A stretch of DNA of 64,000 bases from Marinicella algicola (GCF_028401385.1 NZ_JAQOMR010000001.1:3392501-3456500), one strand, 5' to 3'. Positions 41,434 to 51,115 are shown, numbered from the stretch's first letter. Numbers and translations: made by a program. The notes: generated from the letters alone by a model not told the origin.

Positions 41434-42867
41434 ATGACCAGCAAGATCGTTCCCGTCATCATGGCCGGCGGCAAGGGCACGCGGCTCTGGCCGCTGTCGC
41501 GCGCAACCGCACCGAAGCAGTTCATTCGTTTTCTCGGCCCCAAAACGCTTTACCAGAAAACCCTTGAGCGCGTGTCCGACAGCGAGCGCTATGAGGCCCC
41601 GATCATCCTGACCAATGAGGATTTCCGCTTTCTCGCAGCCGAACAGGCCCGCGAGATCGACATCGAACTTTCCGGCATCATTCTGGAGCCGATCGCGCGC
41701 AATACCGCGCCCGCAGTGGCGGCCGCGGCCGCACTGGTGCGCAACAATTTCGGCGACGACGCCATCATGCAGGTGTTCGCCTCCGACCACGAGATCGAGG
41801 CCGGACCGGACTATTTCGCCTGTATCGACACTGCGTTCGCAGCCGCCAAATCCGGCAAGCTGGTCACCTTCGGCATCGAGCCGACAGAACCTGCCACCGG
41901 CTACGGCTATATCGAGGCCGGTGAAGAACTACCGTCGGGTGCGCGCAAAGTCGCCCGCTTTGTTGAAAAACCGGAACAGGCCAAAGCCGAAGAAATGCTG
42001 GCGGCCGGCAACTATACCTGGAACTCCGGCATCTTCATGTTTCCGATCGCCTTACTGGTGCGCGAGCTTGAAACCTACGCACCGGAGGTCATGCAACATG
42101 CCGAACAGGCGGTCCTCAAGGACGAAAGCGATCTGGAGCTGGATTTCACCCGTCTCGACAAAGACTCCTTCGCGAAATGCCCCGACATTTCGATCGATTA
42201 TGCAGTCATGGAAAAGACCGCCGAGGCAGCCGTCGTGCCCTCCGCGTTCTCTTGGTCGGATCTCGGCTCCTGGGACGCGGTCTGGAAAGACGGTGAGCAA
42301 GATGCCGACGGCAATGTCATCGCTGCCGACGCAACCCTGGTCGACACCAGGAACTCGCTCGTCATCTCCCGCGACCTGCATGTCGCCATGCAAGGCCTGG
42401 ACGGCATGGCCGTGATCGCCTCCGAGGATGCGGTCTATGTCGGCAGACTGGAAGACAGCCAGAATGTCGGCAGCATCGTCAAGATGCTGAAGGCGAACAA
42501 GGAAACCAAGGCGCTCGCCGAAGAGCACCCGACCTCCTACCGTCCGTGGGGCGGCTATACCTCGATCATCAAGGGCGAGCGTTTTCAGGCCAAGCGTATT
42601 TTCGTCAAGCCCGGCAAGAAGCTGTCGCTGCAAAAGCACCATCACCGCGCCGAACACTGGATTGTGGTCAAGGGCACCGCGGAAGTCACCGTCGACGAAG
42701 ACGTCAGAATGCTGACGGAAAACCAGTCGGTCTACATTCCGCTCGGCGCCGTCCACCGCCTGTCCAACCCCGGCAAGATCACGCTGGAGCTGATCGAGGT
42801 CCAGACCGGCTCCTATCTCGGTGAGGACGACATCATTCGCATCGTCGACGATTTCGGCCGCGGCTGA
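41434..42867 (+). CDS. manC: Mannose-1-phosphate guanylyltransferase / mannose-6-phosphate isomerase
   Basis: A bifunctional type II enzyme, intact, 477 residues. The N-terminal pyrophosphorylase signature is MAGGKGTRLWPLSR with FVEKP near residue 175. The C-terminal cupin isomerase domain has FQAKRIFVKPGKKLSLQKHHHRAEHWIVVKGTAEV. With the mutase upstream it supplies GDP-mannose for surface polysaccharide. A terminator follows. Confidence 0.96.
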   Translation: MTSKIVPVIMAGGKGTRLWPLSRATAPKQFIRFLGPKTLYQKTLERVSDSERYEAPIILTNEDFRFLAAEQAREIDIELSGIILEPIARNTAPAVAAAAALVRNNFGDDAIMQVFASDHEIEAGPDYFACIDTAFAAAKSGKLVTFGIEPTEPATGYGYIEAGEELPSGARKVARFVEKPEQAKAEEMLAAGNYTWNSGIFMFPIALLVRELETYAPEVMQHAEQAVLKDESDLELDFTRLDKDSFAKCPDISIDYAVMEKTAEAAVVPSAFSWSDLGSWDAVWKDGEQDADGNVIAADATLVDTRNSLVISRDLHVAMQGLDGMAVIASEDAVYVGRLEDSQNVGSIVKMLKANKETKALAEEHPTSYRPWGGYTSIIKGERFQAKRIFVKPGKKLSLQKHHHRAEHWIVVKGTAEVTVDEDVRMLTENQSVYIPLGAVHRLSNPGKITLELIEVQTGSYLGEDDIIRIVDDFGRG

Positions 42868-42887
42868 TCACACGTCGCAGGAACAAC

Positions 42888-42923
42888 AAAAACCCGCGCC
42901 GGCCACGCTCGCGCGGGTTTTAT
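42888..42923 (+). terminator. Rho-independent terminator after manC
   Basis: AACCCGCGC (42891-42899) pairs with GCGCGGGTT (42911-42919) around an 11-nt loop, followed by TTATT. A-run upstream makes it usable from both sides. Confidence 0.8.
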
Positions 42924-43116
42924 TGCGCGAAATCGGCGCTTATCGCCCTGATCCACCATATACTCATTAAAACCTGCAAACTTAGACGACAAAACAGAGA
43001 TTCGGCGCAATGTTTCAGCGCGATCCCTTGACCGCGTGGCCCAGCCCGCTATATCTTTGCGGCACAACGCCCGAAACCGGGCGACAACCTTTCTTCAGCT
43101 TCGAAGGGCACGGCAC

Positions 43117-44118
43117 ATGATCGAAACCCCTTATCTTCTGTTTCTCGGCGATGCGCCGGACCCACTGGCCGCCAAGGTTGCCCAGGGCATCAGGGACTGG
43201 CGGCCGGAATATGCCGTCGGACAGTTCCGGCTTGAGGGCTGCAAGGCCGACATGAAGCTGCCGGACCTGACGATTGCCGAGGCTGTGGACAAGGGTGTCA
43301 AGACACTGGTGATCGGCGTCGCCAATCGCGGCGGCATTATTTCTCCGGCGTGGAAGAGCGTGCTGATCGAAGCGCTGGAAGCCGGCCTCGACATCGCGTC
43401 CGGCCTGCACAACCTGCTGCGCAACGAGCCGGACCTTGCCGCAAAGGCCAGCGAACTCGGCCGCACACTGCATGACGTCCGCATCCCGAGCGTGCAGTAT
43501 CCGATTGCCAATGGCAAGAAGCGCAGCGGCAAACGCATGCTGGCCGTCGGCACGGATTGCTCCGTGGGCAAGATGTACACCGCGCTCTGCGTGGAAAAAG
43601 CGATGCGCGAAAAGGGCATGAAGGCCAGCTTCCGCGCCACCGGCCAGACCGGTATTCTGATCACCGGCGAAGGCGTGCCACTTGATGCGGTGATCGCCGA
43701 TTTCATGGCAGGCTCCGTCGAGTACCTGACACCTGATAACGAGGCCGACCACTGGGACCTGATTGAGGGACAGGGCAGCCTGTTCCATGCGTCTTATTCC
43801 GGTGTCACCATGGCGCTGGTCCATGGCGGCCAGCCGGATGCGCTGGTGCTTTGCCACGAGCCGAACCGCCCGCATATGCGCGGCCTGCCGGACTATCAGC
43901 TGCCGAACCTGGAGACACTGCGCGATCTCGCCCTTCAGATCGCCCGCATCGTCAACCCGAACTGCAAGGTCGTCGGCATTTCCGTCAACACCTCGGCAAT
44001 GTCGGACGAGGAGGCGCTTGTGTGGTGCCGTGAAACCGAGGCGCGCATGGGCCTGCCGACGGTCGATCCCTTCCGCCACGGCGCCGAAAAGCTCGCCGAT
44101 GCGCTGGCAGCGCTATGA
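43117..44118 (+). CDS. dgcN: DUF1611 protein, DgcN-like N-acyltransferase
   Basis: An intact 333-residue protein with a DUF1611 layout: an N-terminal domain, then a P-loop-like AVGTDCSVGKMYTALCVEKAM, and GVTMALVHGGQPDALVLCHEPNR. In marine bacteria DgcN acetylates D-glutamate, and DgcA then racemises the product so it can return as L-glutamate. The next gene, overlapping by ATGA, is the expected DgcA partner, which supports the assignment. ATG 43117 gives MIETPYLLFLG. Confidence 0.85.
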   Translation: MIETPYLLFLGDAPDPLAAKVAQGIRDWRPEYAVGQFRLEGCKADMKLPDLTIAEAVDKGVKTLVIGVANRGGIISPAWKSVLIEALEAGLDIASGLHNLLRNEPDLAAKASELGRTLHDVRIPSVQYPIANGKKRSGKRMLAVGTDCSVGKMYTALCVEKAMREKGMKASFRATGQTGILITGEGVPLDAVIADFMAGSVEYLTPDNEADHWDLIEGQGSLFHASYSGVTMALVHGGQPDALVLCHEPNRPHMRGLPDYQLPNLETLRDLALQIARIVNPNCKVVGISVNTSAMSDEEALVWCRETEARMGLPTVDPFRHGAEKLADALAAL

Positions 44119-45100
44119 CCGGTGTCGTCGTCGCCGCGCAAGAGGATGTGTTTCCGGTCGCCGGAAGCTTCACCATCTCGCGCGGATCACGCACGGAAAT
44201 CCGAGTCGTCACCGTCACGCTTTCTGACGGCGCGCACACCGGGCGCGGCGAGATCTGTTCCCTATGCCCGTTACGGCGAAACCGTCGACGGCGTAATTGC
44301 CGATATTCTCGCACTTCAGGGTGAAATCTCTGCCGGCCTTGACCGGATCGCACTGCAGCAACGAATGAAGCCGGGTGCTGCGCGCAATGCCCTCGACTGC
44401 GCCTTCTGGGATCTTGAGGCCAAGCGCGCGGGAAGCCGGTGTGGCAGCTGGCCGGACTTGCAAAGCCTGCGCCGCTGACCACCGCCTACACGATCTCGCT
44501 TGGCACTCCGGAGCAGATGAAGGCCCAGGCGGCGGAAAACGCCCACCGCCCGCTGCTCAAGGTCAAGCTCGGCACGGATGACGACCGTGTCCGGATCGAA
44601 GCCGTGCGCGCCGGTGCGCCGGATGCCACGATTATCGTTGACGCCAATGAGGGCTGGACGGTCGAGGCCTATCAGAAACTGGCTCCCGAGCTTGTCCGCC
44701 TCGGCGTGGCACTGGTCGAACAACCGCTTCCCGCCGGAAACGACGAAGCGCTTGCCGGGATCGACCGGCCGCTGCCGGTCTGCGCCGATGAAAGCTGCCA
44801 TGCCCGCCCGTCGCTTGAAAGCCTCAGGGGCAAATATGATGCCATCAACATCAAGATCGACAAGACAGGCGGCCTGACCGAAGCCCTGCTGTTGAAACAG
44901 GAAGCGATGGCGGCCGGTTTTCAGATCATGACCGGTTGCATGCTCGGCACCTCGCTTGCCATGGCGCCAGCCATGCTGGTCGCAGACGGCACCCCTTCGT
45001 CGATCTCGACGGCCCTCTTCTGCTTGCCAAAGACCGCGACCCGGCGATTACCTTCGAAGGCTCCGTGATGCACCCGGCCGATCCGGCGCTTTGGGGGTAG
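44115..45100 (+). CDS. dgcA: Dipeptide-epimerase-like enolase superfamily protein, DgcA (three frameshifts)
   Basis: A muconate-lactonizing-subgroup enolase enzyme of about 328 residues. Catalytic pieces: LLKVKLG (KxK), IIVDANEGW, LVEQPLP, VCADES and INIKIDKTGGL. Breaks: at 44250-44255 one extra base (restored GESVPYARYGE), at 44431-44436 one A missing (restored AKRAGKPVWQLAG), at 44992-44997 one C missing (restored GTPFVDLDGPLLLAKDRDP), ending at 45100. Probably epimerises N-acyl-D-glutamate made by DgcN; L-Ala-D/L-Glu epimerase activity is the alternative. Confidence 0.85.
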
Positions 45101-45111
45101 AAGCCCCTGCT

Positions 45112-46323
45112 TCAGCCCCTTGCCCAGGACGGGAACGGGTCGGTGAGGAATTCGAAGTCGCGTTCGTTGAAAACTGGCCCGGCATCGATGAGGCAGTCAT
45201 CAAGCGCCTCCTGGATTGCCGCCTTGTTCATCCCTGCACCGATGAAGACGATTTCCTGACGGCGGTCGCCATAGGTTTCATCCCAGCAATTGTCGATCAT
45301 TTCCAACAGTTCGGGAGCGTTGGGCCAACGGCTGCGCGGCACAGCACTCCACCAGCGCCCGAGCGGACCGTTTCGCACGATGGCCCCTGCCAATGAGAAC
45401 TCCCCGGCGAAGTCCGGCCGCGTCGCCAGCCAGAAATGGCCCTTGGCGCGAATGAGGCCGGGAAAACTCATCCGCGTGAACGCATCGAATTTCAGCGGAT
45501 CGAACGGCGCACGGGCCCGGTAGACAAAACTCGAGATCCCGTATTCCTCGGTCTCGGGAATATGATCCGCAAAGCCATAAAGCTCCTTGGCCCAGAGTGG
45601 ATGCTGGCTGGCCTTGTCCTCACTGAAAAGGCCGGTATCGAGCAGTTGGTCGAGATCGACACGGCAGAAATCCGCTTCGATGATCCTTGCGTCGGCGTTC
45701 AGCGCCCGCACGATCTTGACGACATTCTGACGCTGCTCCGGCGTCACGTCGGAAACCTTGTTGATGACGACGATATCCGCAAATTCGATCTGCTCGACAT
45801 GAAGATCAACCAGCGTACGCTCATCGGCGGCACCTGCCACCTCACCACGATCCTTCAACAATTCGTGGCCACCATATTCTCCAATCAGGTTCACCGCATC
45901 AACCACAGTCACCATTGTGTCGAGCCGGGCAAGATCGGAGAGGCTCTCGCCCTGCTCGTCACGCCAGGAAAAGGTCGCCGCGACCGGCAGCGGCTCGGCA
46001 ATGCCGGTGCCTTCGATCAGCAGATAGTCGAAACGCTTCTCCTCGGAAAGTCGACGCACCTCCGTCAGCAGATCGTCACGCAGTGTGCAGCAGATGCAGC
46101 CATTGGTCATCTCGACCATGGTTTCCTCGGTGCGTGACAGGTCCGCGCCGCCTTCCCGCACGAGGTCTGCATCAATATTGACCTCGCTCATGTCATTGAC
46201 GATCACGGCGACCCGCCGTCCTTCGCGATTGTTGAGAAGGTGATTGAGCAAGGTCGTTTTGCCCGCGCCGAGAAAGCCGGAAAGCACGGTGACGGGAAGT
46301 CGGGTATCGTTTTTCTGCAGCAT
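45112..46323 (-). CDS. CobW/COG0523 GTPase, zinc metallochaperone ZigA-like
   Basis: An intact 403-residue G3E GTPase. Walker A is [15 protein letters not shown], the metal-binding CxCC motif is GCICC, the guanine motif INKVSD, and a C-terminal CobW domain ([25 protein letters not shown]) is present. Proteins of this subgroup deliver zinc to client enzymes during starvation. A Zur-like palindrome pair lies about 55-70 bp upstream, supporting zinc regulation. Confidence 0.9.
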   Translation of the reverse strand: MLQKNDTRLPVTVLSGFLGAGKTTLLNHLLNNREGRRVAVIVNDMSEVNIDADLVREGGADLSRTEETMVEMTNGCICCTLRDDLLTEVRRLSEEKRFDYLLIEGTGIAEPLPVAATFSWRDEQGESLSDLARLDTMVTVVDAVNLIGEYGGHELLKDRGEVAGAADERTLVDLHVEQIEFADIVVINKVSDVTPEQRQNVVKIVRALNADARIIEADFCRVDLDQLLDTGLFSEDKASQHPLWAKELYGFADHIPETEEYGISSFVYRARAPFDPLKFDAFTRMSFPGLIRAKGHFWLATRPDFAGEFSLAGAIVRNGPLGRWWSAVPRSRWPNAPELLEMIDNCWDETYGDRRQEIVFIGAGMNKAAIQEALDDCLIDAGPVFNERDFEFLTDPFPSWARG

Positions 46324-46375
46324 GTTTTTCCTGGAGTGCGAGAAGAGATCACAATGGAGCGCAAAAGAGCTTCAA

Positions 46376-46393
46376 ATAACGTTATAACATAAC
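46376..46393. promoter_or_regulatory. Candidate Zur box upstream of the metallochaperone gene
   Basis: ATAACGTTAT (46376-46385) and GTTAT-aac-ATAAC (46381-46393) are overlapping perfect palindromes, and the second resembles the Fur-family Zur operator of alphaproteobacteria (GTTATnnnATAAC). They lie 53-70 bp before the start of the GTPase, where a repressor would block the promoter. Confidence 0.6.
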
Positions 46394-46522
46394 ATATTCA
46401 AATGAAGACCTCGCGTCAAGCAAACCGGAAAGCGGCATTCCTCCTCGATTTCGCGATGTATTCCGCCTCTTGCCCGATACCGCCAAACCTGGCATCGGGC
46501 GGCGTTTTCCCGCTGAAACAAT

Positions 46523-47191
46523 TTACCGCATCCGCGCAAAACTCATCGAGATATGGGCGCGGCGCATGTGGCCGATGGCGTCGAGATTGCCGTTTCGAAG
46601 CGCTGTCAGGATGTCGGCGGTTTCGCGGCAATAGACTTCAGCCTCGTTTTCGAGGTCGATATCGGATGCGGTAATCGCCTGCAGCCAGATGCGTGCGGTG
46701 CGGAAGTAAAGCCGCTCGCTGGCATCCCGCAACGGTCGGTTTTCCGTCAATTCGAGCAGTTGCAGAAACATGTCGCGGTCCAGCAGGGCGAAATCGCGTG
46801 GCGACGGGGCCTGCCGCAGCGCCTCGGCGCGGGCATTCATCACCCGGAATTCATCGATCAACTCCGGCGTCAGCACCACCGGATCGAGCGACGTCACCAG
46901 CACCATCAGCTCCATGCGCAGCCGGTAGACCTGGGCCAGCTCATCAAGATCGACATCGGTGACAATAGTGCCGACACCATGGACCGACTGCAGCAGTCCC
47001 TCATCTTCAAGCCGCGCCAGAACGCGCCTCAGCGGGGTACGCGACATCCCGAATTCTTCCGCCAGAGCCACCTCAGAAAGCCGCTCGCCGGGCGGATAGT
47101 CCAGCATGCAGATGCGCTCGCGGATGATGTCGTGGATCTGCTCCAGACGGTCCCGTCCGGTCGGCGCCTCGATAACGTCGTCTTCGCTCAT
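46523..47191 (-). CDS. GntR family regulator, FCD (FadR) type
   Basis: 222 residues. The N-terminal winged HTH is IHDIIRERICMLDYPPGERLSEVALAEEFGMSRTPLRRVLARLEDEGLL (about residues 17-65), followed by an all-helical FCD domain that usually binds a small acid through a metal. ATG 47191 overlaps the argE-like stop (ATGA), so it is the last gene of the M24-M20-GntR transcript and probably represses it by feedback. The frame continues upstream without similarity. Confidence 0.9.
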   Translation of the reverse strand: MSEDDVIEAPTGRDRLEQIHDIIRERICMLDYPPGERLSEVALAEEFGMSRTPLRRVLARLEDEGLLQSVHGVGTIVTDVDLDELAQVYRLRMELMVLVTSLDPVVLTPELIDEFRVMNARAEALRQAPSPRDFALLDRDMFLQLLELTENRPLRDASERLYFRTARIWLQAITASDIDLENEAEVYCRETADILTALRNGNLDAIGHMRRAHISMSFARMR

Positions 47192-48344
47192 ACCCAATGC
47201 TCCGCGAGCCGGTCGAGCATGGCCAGGCACTGGCCAAGCTGTTCGGCACTGATGAATTCGTCGGGCTTGTGGGCTTGATCGATCGAGCCGGGACCGCAGA
47301 CGACAGCATCCATGCCGATTTCCTGAAAAAGCCCGCTTCCGTTCCGAACGGCACGACATCGGCCCGGCTTTCACCGGTCAGCGCGAAGGCGAGGTCGCGG
47401 GCGCTGTTGGCGTTCTTCGGGAAAAGTGCGGCCGCCTCGCCGATCACTTCGGTCTCTATCCCGGCTTCCGGCGTGTGCCGGCGCATCTCGGGCAAAAGCC
47501 GGGTCCGGCAATAATCGGCAATCTCGCGTTTCACATAGCCGAGATCTTCGGCGACCACCGGTCGGGTCTCCCATTTCAGCACCGCGCGCGGCGCAATCAC
47601 ATTATGCGACATGCCGCCTTCCAGCCCGCCGACGTTCAGCGTCGCGTAGGGTGGATCATAGCGCGAGCCGACAGGGGTGCGTTCAATCAGCCCGTCACGC
47701 AGTTCCATCAGCCGGGTGATGTAACGCGCTGCATATTCCACAGCGTTGACCCCGGCATCGGGCGCAGACGAATGGCCCGAGCGGCCGGTAAAGGTGACGG
47801 TGTATTCGCAACAGCCCTTGTGCCCCTCGATCACCTGCATCAGGGTCGGCTCGCCGACGATCGCAAGTCCCGGTCGCACCTCCCGGTCTTTCAGATGCGC
47901 AACCAGTGCCTGGGCACCAATGCAGCCGACCTCCTCGTCATGGGTGAAGGCGAAATGGATGGGCTTTTCCTGCGCCGCTTCGGCCAGCATTTCGCGCCGG
48001 GCAAGGCAGCAGGCGATAAAGCCCTTCATATCGCAGGTGCCACGCCCGTAAAAACGGCCGCCGCGTTCGACAAGTTCGAAGGGGTCGCTCGTCCACATCT
48101 GCGCATCGACCGGCACCACATCGGTATGCCCGGAAAGCATCAGCCCGCCGGAAACCTCAGGCCCGAGCGATGCAAACAGATTGGCCTTGGTGCCGGTCTC
48201 GTCGGTGAAGATTTCCACCCGCGCACCGACATCGGCCAGCCTGTCGGCGATATAGGCGATCACCGGCAGGTTGCTTTCAGACGAGACAGTGGGAAAGGCG
48301 ACGAGGTCGGCCAGAATATCCCGGCAGACGGAAAGATCGGACAT
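47188..48344 (-). CDS. M20 family deacylase, ArgE-like (frameshift near 47327)
   Basis: A metal-dependent amidohydrolase of about 385 residues. Zinc ligands are in LSGHTDVVPVD, GRGTCDMKGFIA, HDEEVGCIGA and VGEPT; the dimerisation domain has GRSGHSSAPDAGVNAVEYAARY. One T added in the A5 run at 47326-47330 restores [31 protein letters not shown] and the final zinc ligand. By sequence it is an acetylornithine deacetylase-type enzyme. Its place beside an ectoine-hydrolase-like gene, aminotransferase and GntR regulator suggests a catabolic N-acyl-diamino-acid substrate and not arginine synthesis. Confidence 0.85.
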
Positions 48345-48351
48345 CTGCTCT

Positions 48352-49530
48352 TCAGCCTTTCACGAACAGTTTGCGCTCGATATTGCAGAGCGCTTCGGCC
48401 GGGCCATCCTCTTTGATGAGAATGGTTTCGGTGATTTCGAGACCCCAGTCATCCATCCACAGGCCCGGCATGAAATGCAGCGTCATGCCCGGTTTCAAAA
48501 GCGTTTCATCGCTGGTGCGGATGCTCACGGTGTGCTCTCCCCAGTCCGGTGGATAAGCAAGGCCGGTGGCATAGCCGCAGCGGTTCGGCCGCTCGATGCC
48601 GATCTTCCAGAGTTCCTTTTCCATGGCAGCGGCTATATCGCCGGCGCGGTTGCCGGCCTTGGCAGCCTCTATGCCCGCATTGAGCCCGGCAACGGCCGCA
48701 TCGGCCGCTGCCTTCATATAATCCGGCGGGGCGCCGAAGAACACGGTGCGCGACAACGGCGCATGATAACGGCGATAGCAGCCCGCCTGCTCGATGAAGG
48801 TCGCCTCGCCTGCGCGGAATTCTTCGCTGTTCCAGGTCAGATGCGGTGCGGACGCGTCGCGGCCCGATGGCAGCAGCGGCATGATCGCGGGATAGTCGCC
48901 CCAGGCGTCGTCGGCACCCTCAATCGCGGTCTTCAGCAACTCACCGACAAAACGGTTCTTTTTCATCCCCGGCTCGGCAATTTCCATGGCATGGGACATC
49001 ACCCGGTCGGAAATACGCGCCGCCTTGCGCATGAAGGCGATCTCCTCATCCGACTTGACCACGCGCTGCCAATCGACAAGGCCGGAACCATCGATGATCG
49101 TCGCCTCGGGCAGGCCGGCGACCAGCGCCTTGTGGCCAGCGGCGGAATAGTAATAGGCGGTCATTTCCACGGCGATGCGGTTTTGCCCATGGCCAAGTTC
49201 CCTGATCTTGTCGGCGAGATCATCCATTGGGTGGCAATCGGCGGCCTGCACATAGCGGTCGGCGTAGTAGATGATATGGTCCTCATCGATATAGGAGGTG
49301 CGGCGCGCGCCGTTGGCGTCCATCAGCCGACCCCACCAGAACGGCATGCCCGTGGGGGTCACCAGAACGGCCTGATCGACATAAAACGACCAGCCGTCAT
49401 AACCGGTCAGCCAGTTCATGCCGGCAGGGGCCGTGACGACCAGAACGTCTATGTCGGCGACCTCCATTGCCTGTCGCGTCAACGCCAGGCGGCGGTCATA
49501 TTCGGATCTGGAAAAAGGCAGCGCTGGCAT
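48352..49530 (-). CDS. M24 family hydrolase, ectoine hydrolase (DoeA/EutD)-like
   Basis: An intact 392-residue protein with a creatinase N-domain (MNWLTGYDGWSFYVDQAVLVTP, then WWGRLMDANGARRTSYIDEDHIIYY) and a pita-bread C-domain. The N-domain closely follows my recollection of EutD/DoeA, which opens the ectoine ring to N-acetyl-diaminobutyrate. The usual M24 dimetal Asp/His set looks incomplete, as in DoeA. Transcribed with the M20 deacylase (7-bp gap) and divergent from the aminotransferase. Creatinase or Xaa-Pro peptidase-like activity is an alternative. Confidence 0.8.
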   Translation of the reverse strand: MPALPFSRSEYDRRLALTRQAMEVADIDVLVVTAPAGMNWLTGYDGWSFYVDQAVLVTPTGMPFWWGRLMDANGARRTSYIDEDHIIYYADRYVQAADCHPMDDLADKIRELGHGQNRIAVEMTAYYYSAAGHKALVAGLPEATIIDGSGLVDWQRVVKSDEEIAFMRKAARISDRVMSHAMEIAEPGMKKNRFVGELLKTAIEGADDAWGDYPAIMPLLPSGRDASAPHLTWNSEEFRAGEATFIEQAGCYRRYHAPLSRTVFFGAPPDYMKAAADAAVAGLNAGIEAAKAGNRAGDIAAAMEKELWKIGIERPNRCGYATGLAYPPDWGEHTVSIRTSDETLLKPGMTLHFMPGLWMDDWGLEITETILIKEDGPAEALCNIERKLFVKG

Positions 49531-49546
49531 GGTTCCCTCATATTAT

Positions 49547-49556
49547 TTGTGCACAA
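49547..49556. promoter_or_regulatory. Candidate GntR half-operator palindrome
   Basis: TTGTGCACAA is a perfect 10-bp palindrome 17 bp upstream of the M24 start, of the tTGTnnACAa shape common for FCD regulators. It would lie over the start region of the leftward transcript. Confidence 0.45.
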
Positions 49557-49646
49557 CAGACGCAGGTGATCGGAAATAAGCGTAAAAGAAACGAAAATCG
49601 ACAAATTTAGGCCCGTTTTCGGGTTGACTTTCTTGCCTTGTCGCCC

Positions 49647-49660
49647 TGTTGTATACAACA
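49647..49660. promoter_or_regulatory. Candidate FCD-GntR operator in the divergent promoter
   Basis: TGTTGTATACAACA is a perfect 14-bp palindrome with the TTGTATACAA core typical of FadR/FCD repressors. It starts 18 bp after a TTGACT (49624-49629), so it overlaps the -10 region expected for the aminotransferase gene. Confidence 0.65.
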
Positions 49661-49745
49661 CGTTTTCCATGTCCTGTGCAACAGGTTTCAAACGTCAAAA
49701 AACAGCCGGACGACACATTTTTCAAACACCCGCACCGCGAGGACA

Positions 49746-51115
49746 ATGATGCTCACCAACGACCAGCTCGACCGTTTCGACCGCGAGAATTTCTTCCACC
49801 CTCGACCCATCTGGCGCAGCATGCGCGTGGCGAAAGCCCGAGCCGCATCGTCAAGACGGCCAAGGGCGTGTTCATCGAGGATCGTGACGGCAAGAAGCTG
49901 CTGGATGCTTTCGGCGGGCTTTATTGCGTCAATGTCGGCTACGGACAGGAAAGCATTATCGAAGCGATTGCCGATCAGGCGAAGGAACTGGCCTATTATC
50001 ACGCCTATGCCGGTCACGGCACGGAAGCGGCGATCAATCTGGCGAAGATGGTGATCGACCGCGCGCCGGAGCATATGTCAAAGGTCTATTTCGGCCTGTC
50101 GGGTTCGGATGCCAACGAAACCAACATCAAGCTCGTCTGGTACTACAACAATATTCTCGGCCGCCCGGAAAAGAAGAAGATCATCTCGCGCTGGCGCGGC
50201 TATCATGGCTCAGGTCTGATGACCGGTTCGCTCACCGGCCTCCCGGCTTCCAGAGAAAGTTTGACCTGCCGTTGGAAAGGGTGTTCCACACCACCGCACC
50301 CTTTTATTTCCGCCGCAAGGACCTTGCCATGAGCGAGGCCGATTTCGTCGCCTATTGCGTCGCCGAACTCGAACACCGGATCGAGCGCGAGGGCGCGGAT
50401 ACGATCGCCGCCTTCATCGGTGAGCCGGTGCTTGGCACGGGCGGTCTCGTGCCGCCGCCGGAGGGTTATTGGGAGGCGATTTCCGCCGTTCTTGAGAAGC
50501 ACGATATCCTGCTGATCGCCGATGAGGTCGTCACCGGCTTCGGCCGTCTCGGCACCATGTTCGGTTCGGCCCATTTCGGCCTGAAGCCCGATCTGATCAC
50601 CATCGCCAAGGGGCTGACTCGGCCTATGCGCCGCTTTCCGGCTCAATTGTTTCGAAGAAAATGTGGAAGGTTCTGGAACAGGGCACCGATGAAAACGGCC
50701 CGATCGGCCACGGCTGGACCTATTCCGCACATCCGATCGGGGCCGCGGCCGGGGTTGCCAATCTGAAGCTGATCGATGAGCTGGGCCTGGTCAAGAACGC
50801 CGGCGAAACCGGCGCCTATTTCCGCGCCGCCATGAAGGATGCGCTCGGCAACCATGCCCATGTCGGCGATGTGCGCGGCGAAGGCATGCTGCTGGCCGTC
50901 GAATTTGTCAAGGACCGCGAGACCCGCACCTTCTTCGATCCGGAAGAAAAGGTCGGCTACAAGCTCGCCGCCGCGCTGCTGTCGGAGGGGTTATCGCCCG
51001 CGCCATGCCGGAAGGCGATATTCTGGGTTACGCTCCGCCACTGTGCCTGACACGCGAAGAAGCCGACCAGATCGTTGCCGCCACCAAGAAGGCCGTAACC
51101 GCCGTTCTCGGCTGA
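49746..51115 (+). CDS. Class III (omega) aminotransferase (four frameshifts)
   Basis: A PLP-dependent omega-amino acid:pyruvate-type aminotransferase of about 457 residues. Pieces: DRENFFHPSTHLAQHARGE (repair near 49800), SGSDANETNIKLVWYYNN, RWRGYHGSG, the Asp motif LLIADEVVTGFGRLGTMF and the PLP-lysine motif TIAKGLTSAYAPLSG (repair near 50618). Other repairs are near 50248 (LPAFQRKFDLP) and 50988 (SEGVIARAMPEGD). It diverges from the M24/M20/GntR operon across a palindrome-bearing promoter and is probably the transamination step of the same pathway. Confidence 0.9.

Noticed and set aside
46376..46393. Iron-type (Fur/RirA/Irr) box in front of the COG0523 gene
   Set aside because: The GTTATnnnATAAC shape fits Zur better and the downstream gene belongs to the zinc-chaperone subgroup.
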